From Bacillus_BA songklensis (GTDB taxonomy: Bacteria > Bacillota > Bacilli > Bacillales > Bacillaceae_H), in contig NZ_JBHRZT010000059.1 in NCBI RefSeq assembly GCF_042649685.1, forward strand, positions 1 to 49,988: a DNA stretch of 49,988 nucleotides. The letters are read 5' to 3'. This document shows positions 17,407 through 27,050 of the stretch, in pieces (positions within the stretch are counted from its first letter, which is position 1; each line of letters opens with the position of its first letter). The notes below the pieces were generated by a model. It was not told the origin of the DNA, made no database searches, and saw nothing but the letters and a program-made list of their open reading frames with translations. The position numbers and the translations under genes are program-made.

Positions 17407-19159
17407 AGCCCTTACATCTTATGTGGCAGCTTTTGTTGATGAATTAGCGAATGTTAAGGTAAAAGACGTGGTAATAAGTCCAGGGTCACGTTCTACCCCA
17501 TTAGCGATCTTAATGGCTGAACACCCTGATATTCATGTGCATTTAAATATCGATGAGCGCTCGGCCGGTTTTTTTGCGTTAGGGATTGCCAAAGCAAAAA
17601 AACGGCCGGTGGCGCTTGTTTGTACATCAGGAACCGCAGCGGCAAACTATTACCCGGCAATTGTAGAGGCTTACCAATCACGTGTTCCGCTAGTAGTGAT
17701 TACAGCAGACCGTCCGCATGAGCTGCGAGACGTTGGTGCCCCGCAGGCCATTAATCAGATTCACTTATACGGACAATATGCGAAATGGTTTGTAGAGCTG
17801 GCTGTTCCTGAAAACACAGCAGACATGATTCGTTATATTCGTACAGCCGCTGCCAGAGCGGTAGGTACATCGATGACTGCGCCAGCAGGGCCCGTTCATC
17901 TTAATTTTCCTTTGCGAGAGCCGTTAGTACCCAACTTGTCACAAGAGGGCTTATGGTCAACAGGAAGAAGAAGCAAATCAAAGCATACAGAAGTCCGCAG
18001 TGGAGAGTTCGTGTGCTCATCTGCCGTTTTGGAAGAAGTGGCAATGAGAGTGCAGCGGTATGAGCGTGGAATTATTGTATGCGGTGATCATGATGATGAA
18101 GAGTTTGCCAGTACGGTAGTCAAACTGGCAGAGAAATTAAATTATCCGATTCTAGCTGACCCGCTATCGCAGCTGAGAAGCGGAAAGCATAGCAAAGAAC
18201 GTGTGGTAACGGCTTATGATACATTCTTGAAAAATGAACAACTAGTACCTGGGTTGAAGCCTGACATCGTGATTCGGTTTGGGGCGATGCCTGTATCAAA
18301 ACCGTTGCTTCTCTTTTTAAAACAACATGAACCAAAAGAGATGATCGTAGTTGACGGTGGAGGAGGCTGGAGAGAGCCGACATTGTCAGCGACAGATATG
18401 ATTCATTGTGAGGAAAAACATTTTTGCCGGGAGCTTTGCCGTTTAACAGGCGAATCCATTCGTTCTTCAACAGATTGGCTGAATAAATGGATGCTCGTGA
18501 ATGAGAAAACAACAGAATGGCTGCAAAAGCTGATGGACGAAGAGGTCATTTCAGAAGGAAAGGTTGTAACAGAGCTCGCATCCTTGCTTCCAGATCCTTC
18601 GACCTTGTTTGTCGGAAATTCAATGCCAATTCGCGATGTCGACACTTTCTTTTATGCTAATGACAAGTCCATCCGAATTTTAGCCAATCGCGGGGCAAAC
18701 GGAATCGATGGGGTTGTTTCAAGTGCTCTGGGAGTGAGTACAAATGATGCGCCCACTGTATTACTCATCGGTGATTTGTCCTTTTATCATGATTTAAATG
18801 GCTTGCTTGCTGCGAAGATGAATAAGTTGAATTTAACTGTTATTCTTGTGAATAACGATGGTGGGGGGATTTTTTCCTTCTTGCCGCAGTCAAAAGAAGA
18901 GAAACATTTTGAATCTTTATTTGGAACCCCTATCGGTATTGAATTCGAAAAAGTAGTGGAGATGTACAGTGGGCGTTTCCAGCGTGTTGAAACATGGAAA
19001 GAGTTTAGACAGGCCGTGAGAGATTCCTTCGCGCAGAAGGGACTAAAAGTGATTGAAGTGAAGACATCCCGCGGGGAAAATGTCATACTTCATCGAGAAT
19101 TGTGGAAATCTGTTTCCCAGGAAATGAATAAAGTGATGGAAATGGTGCAAGATGTATGA
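17393..19159 (+). CDS. menD: SEPHCHC synthase MenD
   Basis: This 588-residue thiamine-diphosphate enzyme joins isochorismate with 2-oxoglutarate to give SEPHCHC. The catalytic Glu is in NIDERSAGFFALG. The ThDP/metal-binding motif GDLSFYHDLNGL, ending NNDGGGIF, is intact. The ATG at 17393 follows GGAGG; an in-frame ATG 9 bases upstream is inside menF. The gene overlaps menH by 4 bases (ATGA), suggesting coupled translation. Confidence 0.97.
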   Translation: MTSTEALTSYVAAFVDELANVKVKDVVISPGSRSTPLAILMAEHPDIHVHLNIDERSAGFFALGIAKAKKRPVALVCTSGTAAANYYPAIVEAYQSRVPLVVITADRPHELRDVGAPQAINQIHLYGQYAKWFVELAVPENTADMIRYIRTAAARAVGTSMTAPAGPVHLNFPLREPLVPNLSQEGLWSTGRRSKSKHTEVRSGEFVCSSAVLEEVAMRVQRYERGIIVCGDHDDEEFASTVVKLAEKLNYPILADPLSQLRSGKHSKERVVTAYDTFLKNEQLVPGLKPDIVIRFGAMPVSKPLLLFLKQHEPKEMIVVDGGGGWREPTLSATDMIHCEEKHFCRELCRLTGESIRSSTDWLNKWMLVNEKTTEWLQKLMDEEVISEGKVVTELASLLPDPSTLFVGNSMPIRDVDTFFYANDKSIRILANRGANGIDGVVSSALGVSTNDAPTVLLIGDLSFYHDLNGLLAAKMNKLNLTVILVNNDGGGIFSFLPQSKEEKHFESLFGTPIGIEFEKVVEMYSGRFQRVETWKEFRQAVRDSFAQKGLKVIEVKTSRGENVILHRELWKSVSQEMNKVMEMVQDV

Positions 19160-19971
19160 AATTCGTGATTCATGATGTTTCGTATCATGTGTATATATCA
19201 GGAGAAGGTTCTCCCCTTTTATTGCTGCACGGCTTCACAGGTTCCAAGGAAACGTGGGAACCATTTTACGGGGAGTGGGAGAAAACGGGCCAATTGATTT
19301 CCTTAGATATTATAGGCCATGGTGAAACCTCTTCTCCACAAGATGTGACGAGATATGGGATGGAATCAGTTGTACAGGATTTACGCTTATTACTCGATGA
19401 ACTCCATATAGAGCAAATCAATGTTTTAGGATATTCAATGGGGGGACGCTTGGCACTTTCATTTGCAGCTATGTTTCCGGAGAGAGTGGGAAAGCTAATA
19501 TTGGAAAGCGCCTCTCCCGGATTGAAAACGGTGCAAGAGCGGGAGAGGCGAAAGCAGCAAGACGATGCATTAGCACAGCAAATCCTGGACAACGGTATTT
19601 CCTGGTTTGTGGACAAGTGGGGGAATATCCCTTTGTTTGAAAGCCAAAAGCAACTACCGTCTGGTGTTCAGCAATCCATGCGTGAGCAAAGGTTAAAGAA
19701 CGATCCAATCGGTTTGGCCAATAGTTTGCGGGGCATGGGGACAGGCATGCAGCCATCCTGGTGGGGGAAGTTACCCTTCTTACAAATGCCGACACTCCTC
19801 GTCACGGGCGAGTGGGATGAGAAGTTTTGCCGGATTGCTCGTGAGATGGAAAATCTTATGCCGCACGCAAAGCATGAAACAATTTTGAATGCCGGGCATG
19901 CAATCCATGTGGAACAACGGGAGATTTTTGGTAAAATAGTAAGTGGGTTTTTAGCCAATGAGAAAGGATAG
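19156..19971 (+). CDS. menH: SHCHC synthase MenH (alpha/beta hydrolase)
   Basis: This 271-residue alpha/beta hydrolase eliminates pyruvate from SEPHCHC to form SHCHC. The oxyanion block LLHGFTGSKETW is near the N-terminus, Ser94 sits in LGYSMGGRLAL, and the catalytic His is in NAGHAIHVEQ. It begins within the menD stop codon. Its position between menD and menB supports the assignment over the many other hydrolases of this fold. Confidence 0.94.
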   Translation: MKFVIHDVSYHVYISGEGSPLLLLHGFTGSKETWEPFYGEWEKTGQLISLDIIGHGETSSPQDVTRYGMESVVQDLRLLLDELHIEQINVLGYSMGGRLALSFAAMFPERVGKLILESASPGLKTVQERERRKQQDDALAQQILDNGISWFVDKWGNIPLFESQKQLPSGVQQSMREQRLKNDPIGLANSLRGMGTGMQPSWWGKLPFLQMPTLLVTGEWDEKFCRIAREMENLMPHAKHETILNAGHAIHVEQREIFGKIVSGFLANEKG

Positions 19972-20075
19972 ATAAGTCCTTTCTTAACCCCATAGAAAAA
20001 CCAAGCATTCCATTCCCTTAAAGGATTTGGCTAATGTCGGGTTTTTCTAATGGATACATAAAAGGAGGAACAGTT

Positions 20076-20894
20076 ATGGCAGTAGAATGGATGTCAGAAC
20101 GTCAGTATGAAGATATTTTATATGAAACGTACAATGGAATTGCCAAGATTACAATCAATCGTCCTGAGGTACGCAATGCATTTCGTCCTAAAACAGTAAT
20201 GGAATTAATCGATGCATTTGCTTATGCTCGTGACGACTCTAACATTGGAGTCATCGTTTTAACAGGAGCGGGCGAGAAAGCATTCTGTTCCGGCGGTGAC
20301 CAAAAAGTGCGCGGCCATGGCGGCTATGTGGGAGAAGACGAGATTCCACGTCTAAATGTTTTAGATTTACAACGTTTAATTCGTGTCATTCCAAAGCCGG
20401 TCATCGCGATGGTAGCGGGTTACGCCATCGGCGGTGGACATGTTCTTCATCTTGTATGTGATTTAACGATTGCTGCTGACAATGCGATTTTCGGCCAAAC
20501 AGGCCCGAAAGTGGGAAGCTTTGACGCTGGGTACGGTTCAGGCTATTTAGCGCGTATTGTCGGCCATAAAAAAGCACGTGAAATCTGGTACTTATGCCGT
20601 CAATACAATGCACAGGAAGCATTGGATATGGGTTTAGTAAACACAGTAGTACCGCTTGAACAATTAGAGGCGGAAACGATTAAATGGTGTGAAGAAATCC
20701 TAGAGAAAAGCCCGACAGCTCTTCGTTTCTTAAAAGCAGCGTTTAATGCAGACTCTGACGGTTTAGCAGGCTTGCAGCAGCTGGCTGGAGATGCAACGCT
20801 TCTTTACTATACAACCGATGAAGCGAAAGAAGGCCGCGATGCATTCAAAGAAAAACGCAAACCGGACTTCGGCCAATTCCCTCGTTTTCCGTGA
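20076..20894 (+). CDS. menB: 1,4-dihydroxy-2-naphthoyl-CoA synthase MenB
   Basis: This 272-residue crotonase-family enzyme closes the naphthalene ring of o-succinylbenzoyl-CoA. Family blocks are CSGGDQKVRGHGGYVG, AGYAIGGGHVLHLVCDLTIA and QTGPKVGSFDAGYGSGYLAR. The ATG at 20076 follows a strong AAAGGAGGA; longer in-frame starts upstream lack one. Codon use shifts to cleaner, highly expressed codons compared with menE. A terminator follows, so menB is likely made in excess over menE-menC. Confidence 0.97.
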   Translation: MAVEWMSERQYEDILYETYNGIAKITINRPEVRNAFRPKTVMELIDAFAYARDDSNIGVIVLTGAGEKAFCSGGDQKVRGHGGYVGEDEIPRLNVLDLQRLIRVIPKPVIAMVAGYAIGGGHVLHLVCDLTIAADNAIFGQTGPKVGSFDAGYGSGYLARIVGHKKAREIWYLCRQYNAQEALDMGLVNTVVPLEQLEAETIKWCEEILEKSPTALRFLKAAFNADSDGLAGLQQLAGDATLLYYTTDEAKEGRDAFKEKRKPDFGQFPRFP

Positions 20895-20898
20895 TTAC

Positions 20899-20938
20899 AA
20901 AAACAGCTTGATGAATGGTTCATCGAGCTGTTTTTTTT
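20899..20938 (+). terminator. Terminator after menB
   Basis: The stem AAAACAGCT-GATGA / TCATC-AGCTGTTTT is followed by a T8 run. It splits the men cluster into menFDHB and menEC, or allows partial read-through between them. Confidence 0.9.
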
Positions 20939-20964
20939 GAACATTCATGCAAGGAGTGAATACA

Positions 20965-22470
20965 GTGACTTATCAAACAATTCCAAATTGGCTTATGAAG
21001 CGGGCGGACTTAACTCCAGATCGTATAGCGATATCGGCACCAAGTGGTGTATTAACATTTCGGCAGCTTCATGAACAAGCTCTTGGCTTAGCCGAGAAAT
21101 GTGTGTCGTTAGGTATAAGAAAAAGCGATATGACAGCCATTTTAGCTTCCAACAGTCTTGAAATGGTGATATTTATTCATGCGATGAAGTATATTGGCGC
21201 AAAGACATTGCTGTTAAACACACGTTTAACATCCCATGAAATGCGATTTCAATTGGAAGATGCGGGTGTTAAAACATTGTTGGTAAATGAGGACTTTTTA
21301 CATACTGCAAAAGAGGCTCAAGTTTATCTGGACATTAAGATTCATACTTTTAAAGAGGTCATGCAGACATCTAAACAAACGTTTGATTGGATTAAAGAGT
21401 TCCAGCTGGATAACATTGATACCATTATGTATACATCCGGTACGACCGGAAACCCAAAAGGGGTCATGCAGACTTATGGCAATCACTGGTGGAGTGCTGT
21501 TGGTTCAGCTTTGAATCTTGGGCTTCAGGATAAGGATGCTTGGCTTTGTACTGTACCTCTTTTTCATATTAGCGGTCTATCCATATTAATGAGAGGTATC
21601 ATTTATGGTATGAAAGTGGTCTTGCACGAGAAGTTTGATCCTTCCCTTGCTAATCGGGCGATTAAGGAAGAGGGGATTACGATTGCGTCGGTCGTCACGG
21701 CGATGCTTTCAAGAATGCTGGATGACTTAGGGGATGAGGCATATCCATCCCATTTTCGCTGTATGCTACTAGGGGGTGGACCGGCTCCATTGCCTGTTCT
21801 TGAAAGATGTTCGGATTTAAATATTCCGGTCTATCAAACATATGGAATGACCGAGACCGCTTCTCAAATCGTGACACTTCCCCCCGAGTACAGTCTCACT
21901 AAGCTAGGATCAGCAGGGAAACCCTTATTTCCTTGTGAGGTACAAATTCAAACAAGACAAGGTGAAAAAGCGGAAGCCAAGCAGCCGGGGGAAATTGTGG
22001 TAAAAGGTCCGAATGTCACCGAAGGCTATTTAAATCGGCCGGAAGCCACGAATGAAGCGCTTCAAAACGGATGGTTTCATACAGGAGATATCGGTTACCT
22101 CGATGAAGAGGGGTTTTTATATGTTTTGGACAGGCGCTCTGACTTAATTATATCAGGGGGCGAAAACGTGTATCCTGCCGAGATAGAATCTGTGCTGTTA
22201 TCGCATCCGCTCATCATTGATGCAGGTGTAACAGGAATGGAAGATGAGAAATGGGGACAAATTCCATGTGCGTTTCTTGTGAAACAAAAAGGCGCATTTT
22301 TGACTGAAGAAGAGGTCAAACATTATTGCCTGGAGCGTCTGGCGAAATACAAAGTACCCCATCATATTTATTTTGTAGATGGACTGCCCCGCAATGCGTC
22401 CAATAAACTTGTACGCCGTCAGTTGCCTTTATTATTAGAGAAGTATGTAGGAAAGCAAGATGAACATTAA
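20965..22470 (+). CDS. menE: o-Succinylbenzoate-CoA ligase MenE
   Basis: This 501-residue ANL-superfamily ligase activates o-succinylbenzoate with ATP and CoA. The AMP-binding P-loop MYTSGTTGNPKGVMQ, the YQTYGMTETAS motif and the hinge region GWFHTGDIGYLDEEG are all present. The start is GTG at 20965 behind CAAGGAG; an in-frame ATG at 20947 overlaps that site. It overlaps menC by 11 bases. Confidence 0.96.
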   Translation: MTYQTIPNWLMKRADLTPDRIAISAPSGVLTFRQLHEQALGLAEKCVSLGIRKSDMTAILASNSLEMVIFIHAMKYIGAKTLLLNTRLTSHEMRFQLEDAGVKTLLVNEDFLHTAKEAQVYLDIKIHTFKEVMQTSKQTFDWIKEFQLDNIDTIMYTSGTTGNPKGVMQTYGNHWWSAVGSALNLGLQDKDAWLCTVPLFHISGLSILMRGIIYGMKVVLHEKFDPSLANRAIKEEGITIASVVTAMLSRMLDDLGDEAYPSHFRCMLLGGGPAPLPVLERCSDLNIPVYQTYGMTETASQIVTLPPEYSLTKLGSAGKPLFPCEVQIQTRQGEKAEAKQPGEIVVKGPNVTEGYLNRPEATNEALQNGWFHTGDIGYLDEEGFLYVLDRRSDLIISGGENVYPAEIESVLLSHPLIIDAGVTGMEDEKWGQIPCAFLVKQKGAFLTEEEVKHYCLERLAKYKVPHHIYFVDGLPRNASNKLVRRQLPLLLEKYVGKQDEH

Positions 22471-23569
22471 GTACGTTATACTGCGCTTTATCAAGATGGA
22501 TTTATTGGCCCCGTTTGTGACGAGCTACGGAAAGGTACAAAAGCGTGAAATGATTTTAGTCGAAGTGGAAGACACAGACGGGGTAACGGGATGGGGAGAG
22601 GTTGTTGCATTTTCCATCCCGTGGTACACAGAAGAGACCATTCAGACTTGTTTCCATGTGCTCGATGAATTCCTTATTCCCTCTTTGTTAAAAGGTGAAT
22701 GTAAGCATCCTGAAGATTTGACCGCTGTTTTTTCTCCTGTGAAACGAAACCGCATGGCAAAAGCGGGATTGGATACAGCTTTATGGGATCTATATGCCAC
22801 AAAGAGAGAAAAGCCCCTTGCCTCAGTACTTGGAGGTACCAGAAATAAAATTGAAGCGGGTGTGGTGATCGGAATAGATGATATTCCGAAAATGCTGGCC
22901 AAAATCGAACAGTATTTAAAAGAAGGGTACAAACGTTTTAAAGTGAAAATTAAACCGGGATATGATTATGAACTCATTAGGCAAATTCGAAAGGAATATC
23001 CTTCTCTTCCTTTAATGGCAGATGCCAATTCAGCTTACACCTTACATGATATAGAAAGGCTAAAACTTCTTGATGAATTTGAGCTCATGATGATTGAACA
23101 ACCCTTAGATTCGGATGACATTGTGGATCATGCTAAGCTGCAGCGGGAGATCATGACCCCCATCTGTCTTGATGAAAGCATCGTTTCATATGATGATGTT
23201 CGTAAAGCGATTGAACTGGGGAGCTGTCAGATTGTGAACGTAAAGGTAGGACGAGTAGGAGGGTTAACAGAAGCGAAGCGAATTCATGATTTATGCTTGG
23301 ACCAACGGATTGATTTATGGGTTGGAGGAATGTTGGAATCTGGTGTATCCCGCGCCCATAATATTGCTCTTGCCTCTCTACCGGGATTTACGATTCCAGG
23401 AGACATTTCAGCATCATCCCGCTACTGGGAAAAAGACGTCATCGTGCCTGAAGTAATAGTGACGGATGGTTATATTCAGGTCCCATCAAAAATTGGAATG
23501 GGTTTTGAAATCGATAGAGAATTTTTGAAAAAAGTTACATATGAAACAAAAACATATAAGGCTATGTAG
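22460..23569 (+). CDS. menC: o-Succinylbenzoate synthase MenC
   Basis: This 369-residue enolase-superfamily enzyme dehydrates SHCHC to o-succinylbenzoate. The KxK catalytic lysine motif is FKVKIKPG. Metal ligands fall in MADANSAY, IEQPLDSDD and CLDESI, and the opposing lysine is in NVKVGRVGG. Some relatives also racemise N-acyl amino acids, but the men context settles the main role. It starts 11 bases inside menE. Confidence 0.95.
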   Translation: MNIKYVILRFIKMDLLAPFVTSYGKVQKREMILVEVEDTDGVTGWGEVVAFSIPWYTEETIQTCFHVLDEFLIPSLLKGECKHPEDLTAVFSPVKRNRMAKAGLDTALWDLYATKREKPLASVLGGTRNKIEAGVVIGIDDIPKMLAKIEQYLKEGYKRFKVKIKPGYDYELIRQIRKEYPSLPLMADANSAYTLHDIERLKLLDEFELMMIEQPLDSDDIVDHAKLQREIMTPICLDESIVSYDDVRKAIELGSCQIVNVKVGRVGGLTEAKRIHDLCLDQRIDLWVGGMLESGVSRAHNIALASLPGFTIPGDISASSRYWEKDVIVPEVIVTDGYIQVPSKIGMGFEIDREFLKKVTYETKTYKAM

Positions 23570-23683
23570 CTTTGTATGACTCAGGCTGACTAATGAGTTA
23601 AACAGCAAGAGATCTTTATTTTTGCATGGAATGAAGAGTCGACAAAAATTTTGATTTTATGAAAATAAATGTGATGATCCATT

Positions 23684-23757
23684 GGAGGGGTGTCCTCAAA
23701 CGACATGGTTTTCGTCGTTTGGAGCCATCCCTCTTGTCGAATGAGGGATTTTAATTT
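23684..23757 (+). terminator. Two-state hairpin / terminator region downstream of menC
   Basis: CATCCCTC (23726-23733) can pair upstream with GAGGGGTG (23685-23692), enclosing the hairpin CAAACGAC (23697-23704) / GTCGTTTG (23714-23721). Alternatively it can pair downstream with GAGGGAT (23743-23749) to make a short hairpin followed by TTTTAATTT. The latter looks like a terminator for menEC. No known riboswitch class is recognised. Confidence 0.5.
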
Positions 23758-23773
23758 AAAGTGGAAAAAACAG

Positions 23774-23802
23774 TTGTCAGATGAAAATTTTAGCTTTATA
23801 AT
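23774..23802 (+). promoter_or_regulatory. Sigma-A promoter for the riboswitch-nrdAB unit
   Basis: TTGTCA (23774-23779) and a perfect TATAAT (23797-23802) are 17 bases apart. The transcript would begin near 23809, about 45 bases before the cobalamin riboswitch core. Confidence 0.75.
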
Positions 23803-23854
23803 GAATGAGACAACAAGATATAGTTATTTTCTGTTTGTTAAAATACAACATATT

Positions 23855-24025
23855 GTGTTGCTCAGTGAAATAGGTGTTGCGAAAGCAACTGAAAAGGGAA
23901 TCCGGTGGAAATCCGGAGCTGTACCCGCAACTGTAATTGCTGATGAAATAAGGAAACCCACTGTGAAGCTGCTTCATGGGAAGGCCTTAAAGTAGGATGA
24001 TGCATAAGTCAGGAGACCTGCCTAT
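23855..24025 (+). promoter_or_regulatory. Cobalamin (B12) riboswitch
   Basis: All the conserved blocks of the adenosylcobalamin element are in order: GGTG...GAAAAGGGAA, the ATCCGG/CCGGA hairpin, the B12-box-like GCTGTACCCGCAACTGTAA, CCCACTG, ATGGGAAGGCC, AGTAGGATGATGCATAAGTC and AGGAGACCTGCC. It lies between its promoter and nrdA. When B12 is bound it is expected to lower expression of the downstream class I ribonucleotide reductase. Confidence 0.95.
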
Positions 24026-24113
24026 TTTACATCGTGCTATCTTCTTCGGGAGGTGAGAGGATAGAACGTGAGTGGAGAAGGTGTCGTGTACCCTTTTCCC
24101 ATTCCGTTCTATT

Positions 24114-24143
24114 CGCTCATCGAACTCCGATGGGCGTTTTTTT
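24114..24143 (+). terminator. Riboswitch-controlled terminator before nrdA
   Basis: CGCTCATCG / CGATGGGCG with a 5-base loop is followed by a T7 run, ending 29 bases before the nrdA start codon. It is the natural expression platform of the B12 element: bound ligand favours this hairpin. Confidence 0.88.
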
Positions 24144-24171
24144 ATTGAAAATTGAAAAAGGAGGAAACGGT

Positions 24172-27037
24172 ATGGAAAATACTTATGCGGCAGCCATGAC
24201 AAACAATGTGACAACATGCTTAGAGGAGCTTGTAGATTCATTTCCGCAATTAGATTTTGTATCTTATCGTGAAAAGATTGGACATGCTCTTTCATACAAA
24301 AATGATATGACAGAAGAACAAATCGGTAATTTGCTGGTTTTATCCGCTTTGGAGAGAATATCAGTAGAAGAGCCGAACTGGACGTATGCAGCTGCCAGAG
24401 TATATTTGGGCCAGCTGTATAGAAAGGCTGCGATTTCGAGAGGATACGAGGCTAAAGAAAAATACGGGTCATTGTATGAGCTGATTCGATCTTTAACGGA
24501 TATCGGAATTTACAGCGAAAATCTTTTGAACGAATATACCCAAAATGAAATTGATAGTCTGCAGCAAATCATCGTTCAGGAGCGGGACCACTTGTTTACA
24601 TACATCGGTTTGGTGACATTGGCGGACCGTTACCTGGCCAAGTCGCACAGCGGTGATGTGTACGAACTGCCGCAAGAGCGCTTTTTGATTATCGCGATGA
24701 CACTGATGATGAAAGAATCAAAAGAGAAGCGTTTGGAACTCATTAAGGAAGCGTACTGGGCATTGTCGAACTTATATATGACCGTTGCGACACCGACACT
24801 GGCGAATGCGGGGAAAAGCTACGGACAGTTATCGAGCTGCTTTATTGATACGATCGATGACAGCTTGAGAGGAATTTATGACAGCAATACGGATATTGCG
24901 ACAGTTAGTAAAAACGGTGGAGGTATCGGTGCATACCTGGGGAAGGTAAGAAGCCGCGGAAGTGATATTAAAGGGTTTAAAGGTGTTTCAAGTGGCGTTA
25001 AGGAATAGCGCCTGCAGGCAGTAATGTTTGTATAAAAAGGCGGTCAATTGCTGGAAAGACCGAGTATATCAAGGTAGGATGATACGCAGTAATGACGTAT
25101 TGACCCCTGAAAATCCAAGATTGCGGTTAATCAGCAGCCAAGCTTCCTGAGATAAGTTAGGAAGAAGGTCCAACGACTAAGTGGTTATAAAAGTAATTTT
25201 ACAACCCGAGCCGCCTATCCAATTTTTTCTTGAGTAGAAAGGTTAATTTTATAGAGTTACTTAAAAGAGCCAAAAAGGAGGTGGCAATAGTGGCATATGA
25301 TAAAAACTATGTAAGAAAAAACATCCATTCAACTGTAATTTTTGTGGCGAAGAATTTTATGCTTACAAAAAAGGAAAAGCGACTCAAAAATTCTGTAGCC
25401 AAAATGTAGTAATGAAGCTCAGAAAAATGGTAAAGAGTATGAGTGTGAAACAATCAAAAATAAAAATATCTTTCGGATCAAAACTCAAGAAAATTAAAAA
25501 ATTGGATAATGATATAGTCTGAACTCTATGGCGACATAGAGAGGTAGGCAGAAATGACCTATCCCTTCATCTTTATAACGAAGAGTAACAATTTTGAATT
25601 CCGTGGATGAAACAGCTTAACAACACTGCGGTTAGCGTGGATCAATTAGGTCAGCGTCAGGGTGCAATTGCAGTTTTTTTAGATGTGACCCATAAAGATA
25701 TCTTCTCATTTTTGGATACACGGTTAAATAACGGAGACGAGCGTCAGCGCACTCATGATCTATTTACAGGAGTCTGCATACCGGATTTATTTATGGAAAA
25801 GGTAGAAGCGCGTGAAGAATGGTACATTTTTGATCCCCACACGATTCGGAAAGTAATGAATTACAGTTTAGAGGATTACTATGATGAGGAAGAAGGCAGC
25901 GGAAGCTTCCGTACTAAATATTTTGAGTGTGTTCAGGCAGCAGACCAAGGTTTGTTTGGTGAAAGAGGTTTGTTATGGGATGTCGTGCCCGCCATTGAAA
26001 TTTTCAAAGGCATCATGAAAAGCCAGCTTGAAACCGGTACACCTTATATGCTTTATCGCGATACAGTAAATCGGATGAATCCGAACAAGCATGCAGGCAT
26101 GATTTACGGTTCTAATTTATGTACAGAGATTGCTCAAAATATGAGTATCACAAAAGTGACAGAAGAGAGATTGGAAGACGGGAGAATTGTAGTGACGAAG
26201 GAACCGGGAGATTTCGTTACTTGTAATTTATCCTCTATTAATTTAGCGAAAGCTGTCACAGAAAACGTGTTAGAAAGATTAATCAAGATTCAAAGTCGTA
26301 TGCTTGATAATGTGATTGACCTAAACGATCTGCCTGTTCTGCAAGCGAAGCTCACAAACGAAAAATATAGGGCAGTGGGCGGGGGTACATTTGGATGGCA
26401 TCATTTACTGGCCTTAAAAAAAATTGCCTGGGAGTCTGAGGAGGCTGTCCAATACTGTGATGAACTGTATGAGAACATCGCTTACTTGACGATAAAAGCA
26501 AGCATGGAGTTGGCCGAAGAGAAGGGAGCCTATCCTTTATTCCAAGGATCCGATTGGGAGACAGGTGCATATTTCGAGCTGCGCGGCTATGTATCAGACG
26601 AATGGAAAGAGCTTCGGGAGCTTGTGAAGCAAAAGGGTATCCGCAACGGCTACTTATTGGCAGTGGCACCTAACTCATCTACATCCATTATCGCCGGATC
26701 CACCGCAAGCATTGACCCAATTTTCCGCAAATCCTATTCAGAGGAAAAAAAGAACTATAAGATTCCAGTTACCGCTCCAGATTTGAATGCTGAAACAACA
26801 TGGTACTATAAATCAACCTATCATATTGATCAAAGATGGAGCATTTTACAAAATGCTAAACGTCAGCGTCACATTGATCAGTCTATCTCTTTTAATCTGT
26901 ATGTGCGTAACGATATTAAGGCAAAAGAGCTGTTGGACTTGCACATGATGGCCTGGAAGAACAAGCTGAAAACGACGTATTATGTTCGATCTACGTCCAG
27001 CGAAGTCATTGATGAATGTGAAAGCTGTCACAGCTAA
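24172..27037 (+). CDS. nrdA: Class I ribonucleotide reductase, large subunit (split by a group I intron)
   Basis: The gene is two exons, 24172-24998 and 25597-27037. Joined, they give 2268 bases and a 755-residue protein; the intron splits the Val276 codon after its second base. Key residues are intact: Cys223 (QLSSCFIDT), Asn449-x-Cys451-x-Glu453 (NLCTEI), the redox partner cysteine in TCNLSSINL, and a C-terminal CxxC tail (ECESC). The start ATG follows AAAGGAGGA. The product reduces ribonucleotides to deoxyribonucleotides with the partner NrdB. No nrdI or nrdH neighbour is present, so I use nrdA rather than nrdE; the symbol is uncertain. Unspliced, translation stops about 10 bases into the intron. 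Confidence 0.93.
24999..25596 (+). other. Group I intron (598 bases) in nrdA
   Basis: The 5' exon ends GGCGT, which pairs with GCGCC (25008-25012) in the intron to form P1 with the canonical U-G at the splice site (U24998, G25008). GGAAT (25002-25006) pairs with the 3' exon ATTCC (25598-25602) as P10. The intron ends in G25596. Core P7 strands GACTA (25175-25179) and TAGTC (25515-25519) are present, with AATCAGCAGCCAAGC and GGTCCAACGACTAA nearby and a P9-like hairpin CTCTATGgcgaCATAGAG. These boundaries restore the nrdA frame exactly. Confidence 0.92.
25290..25497 (+). pseudogene. Decayed intron-encoded zinc-finger ORF (homing endonuclease remnant)
   Basis: A GTG at 25290 follows a strong AAAAAGGAGGT inside the intron, between the two P7 strands. 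Allowing two +1 base corrections, both in A runs (near 25320 and 25403), the reading is MAYDKNYVRK-KHPFNCNFCG followed by EEFYAYKKGKATQKFCSQKC. That is a C-x2-C...C-x3-C zinc finger like those beside HNH homing endonuclease domains. No HNH catalytic motif is left. As given, the frame stops early. Sequencing error in the A runs cannot be excluded. Confidence 0.6.
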
Positions 27038-27050
27038 AGGGGGAGAAACA

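Noticed and set aside
19994..20049. AGAAAAACC/GGGTTTTTCT inverted repeat before menB as an attenuator
   Set aside because: The loop is over 30 bases with no T run after the stem; too weak to call.
24034..25008. nrdA as a truncated or frameshifted pseudogene
   Set aside because: The stop at the end of exon 1 lies in a group I intron whose P1 and P10 pairings fix boundaries that restore the full frame.
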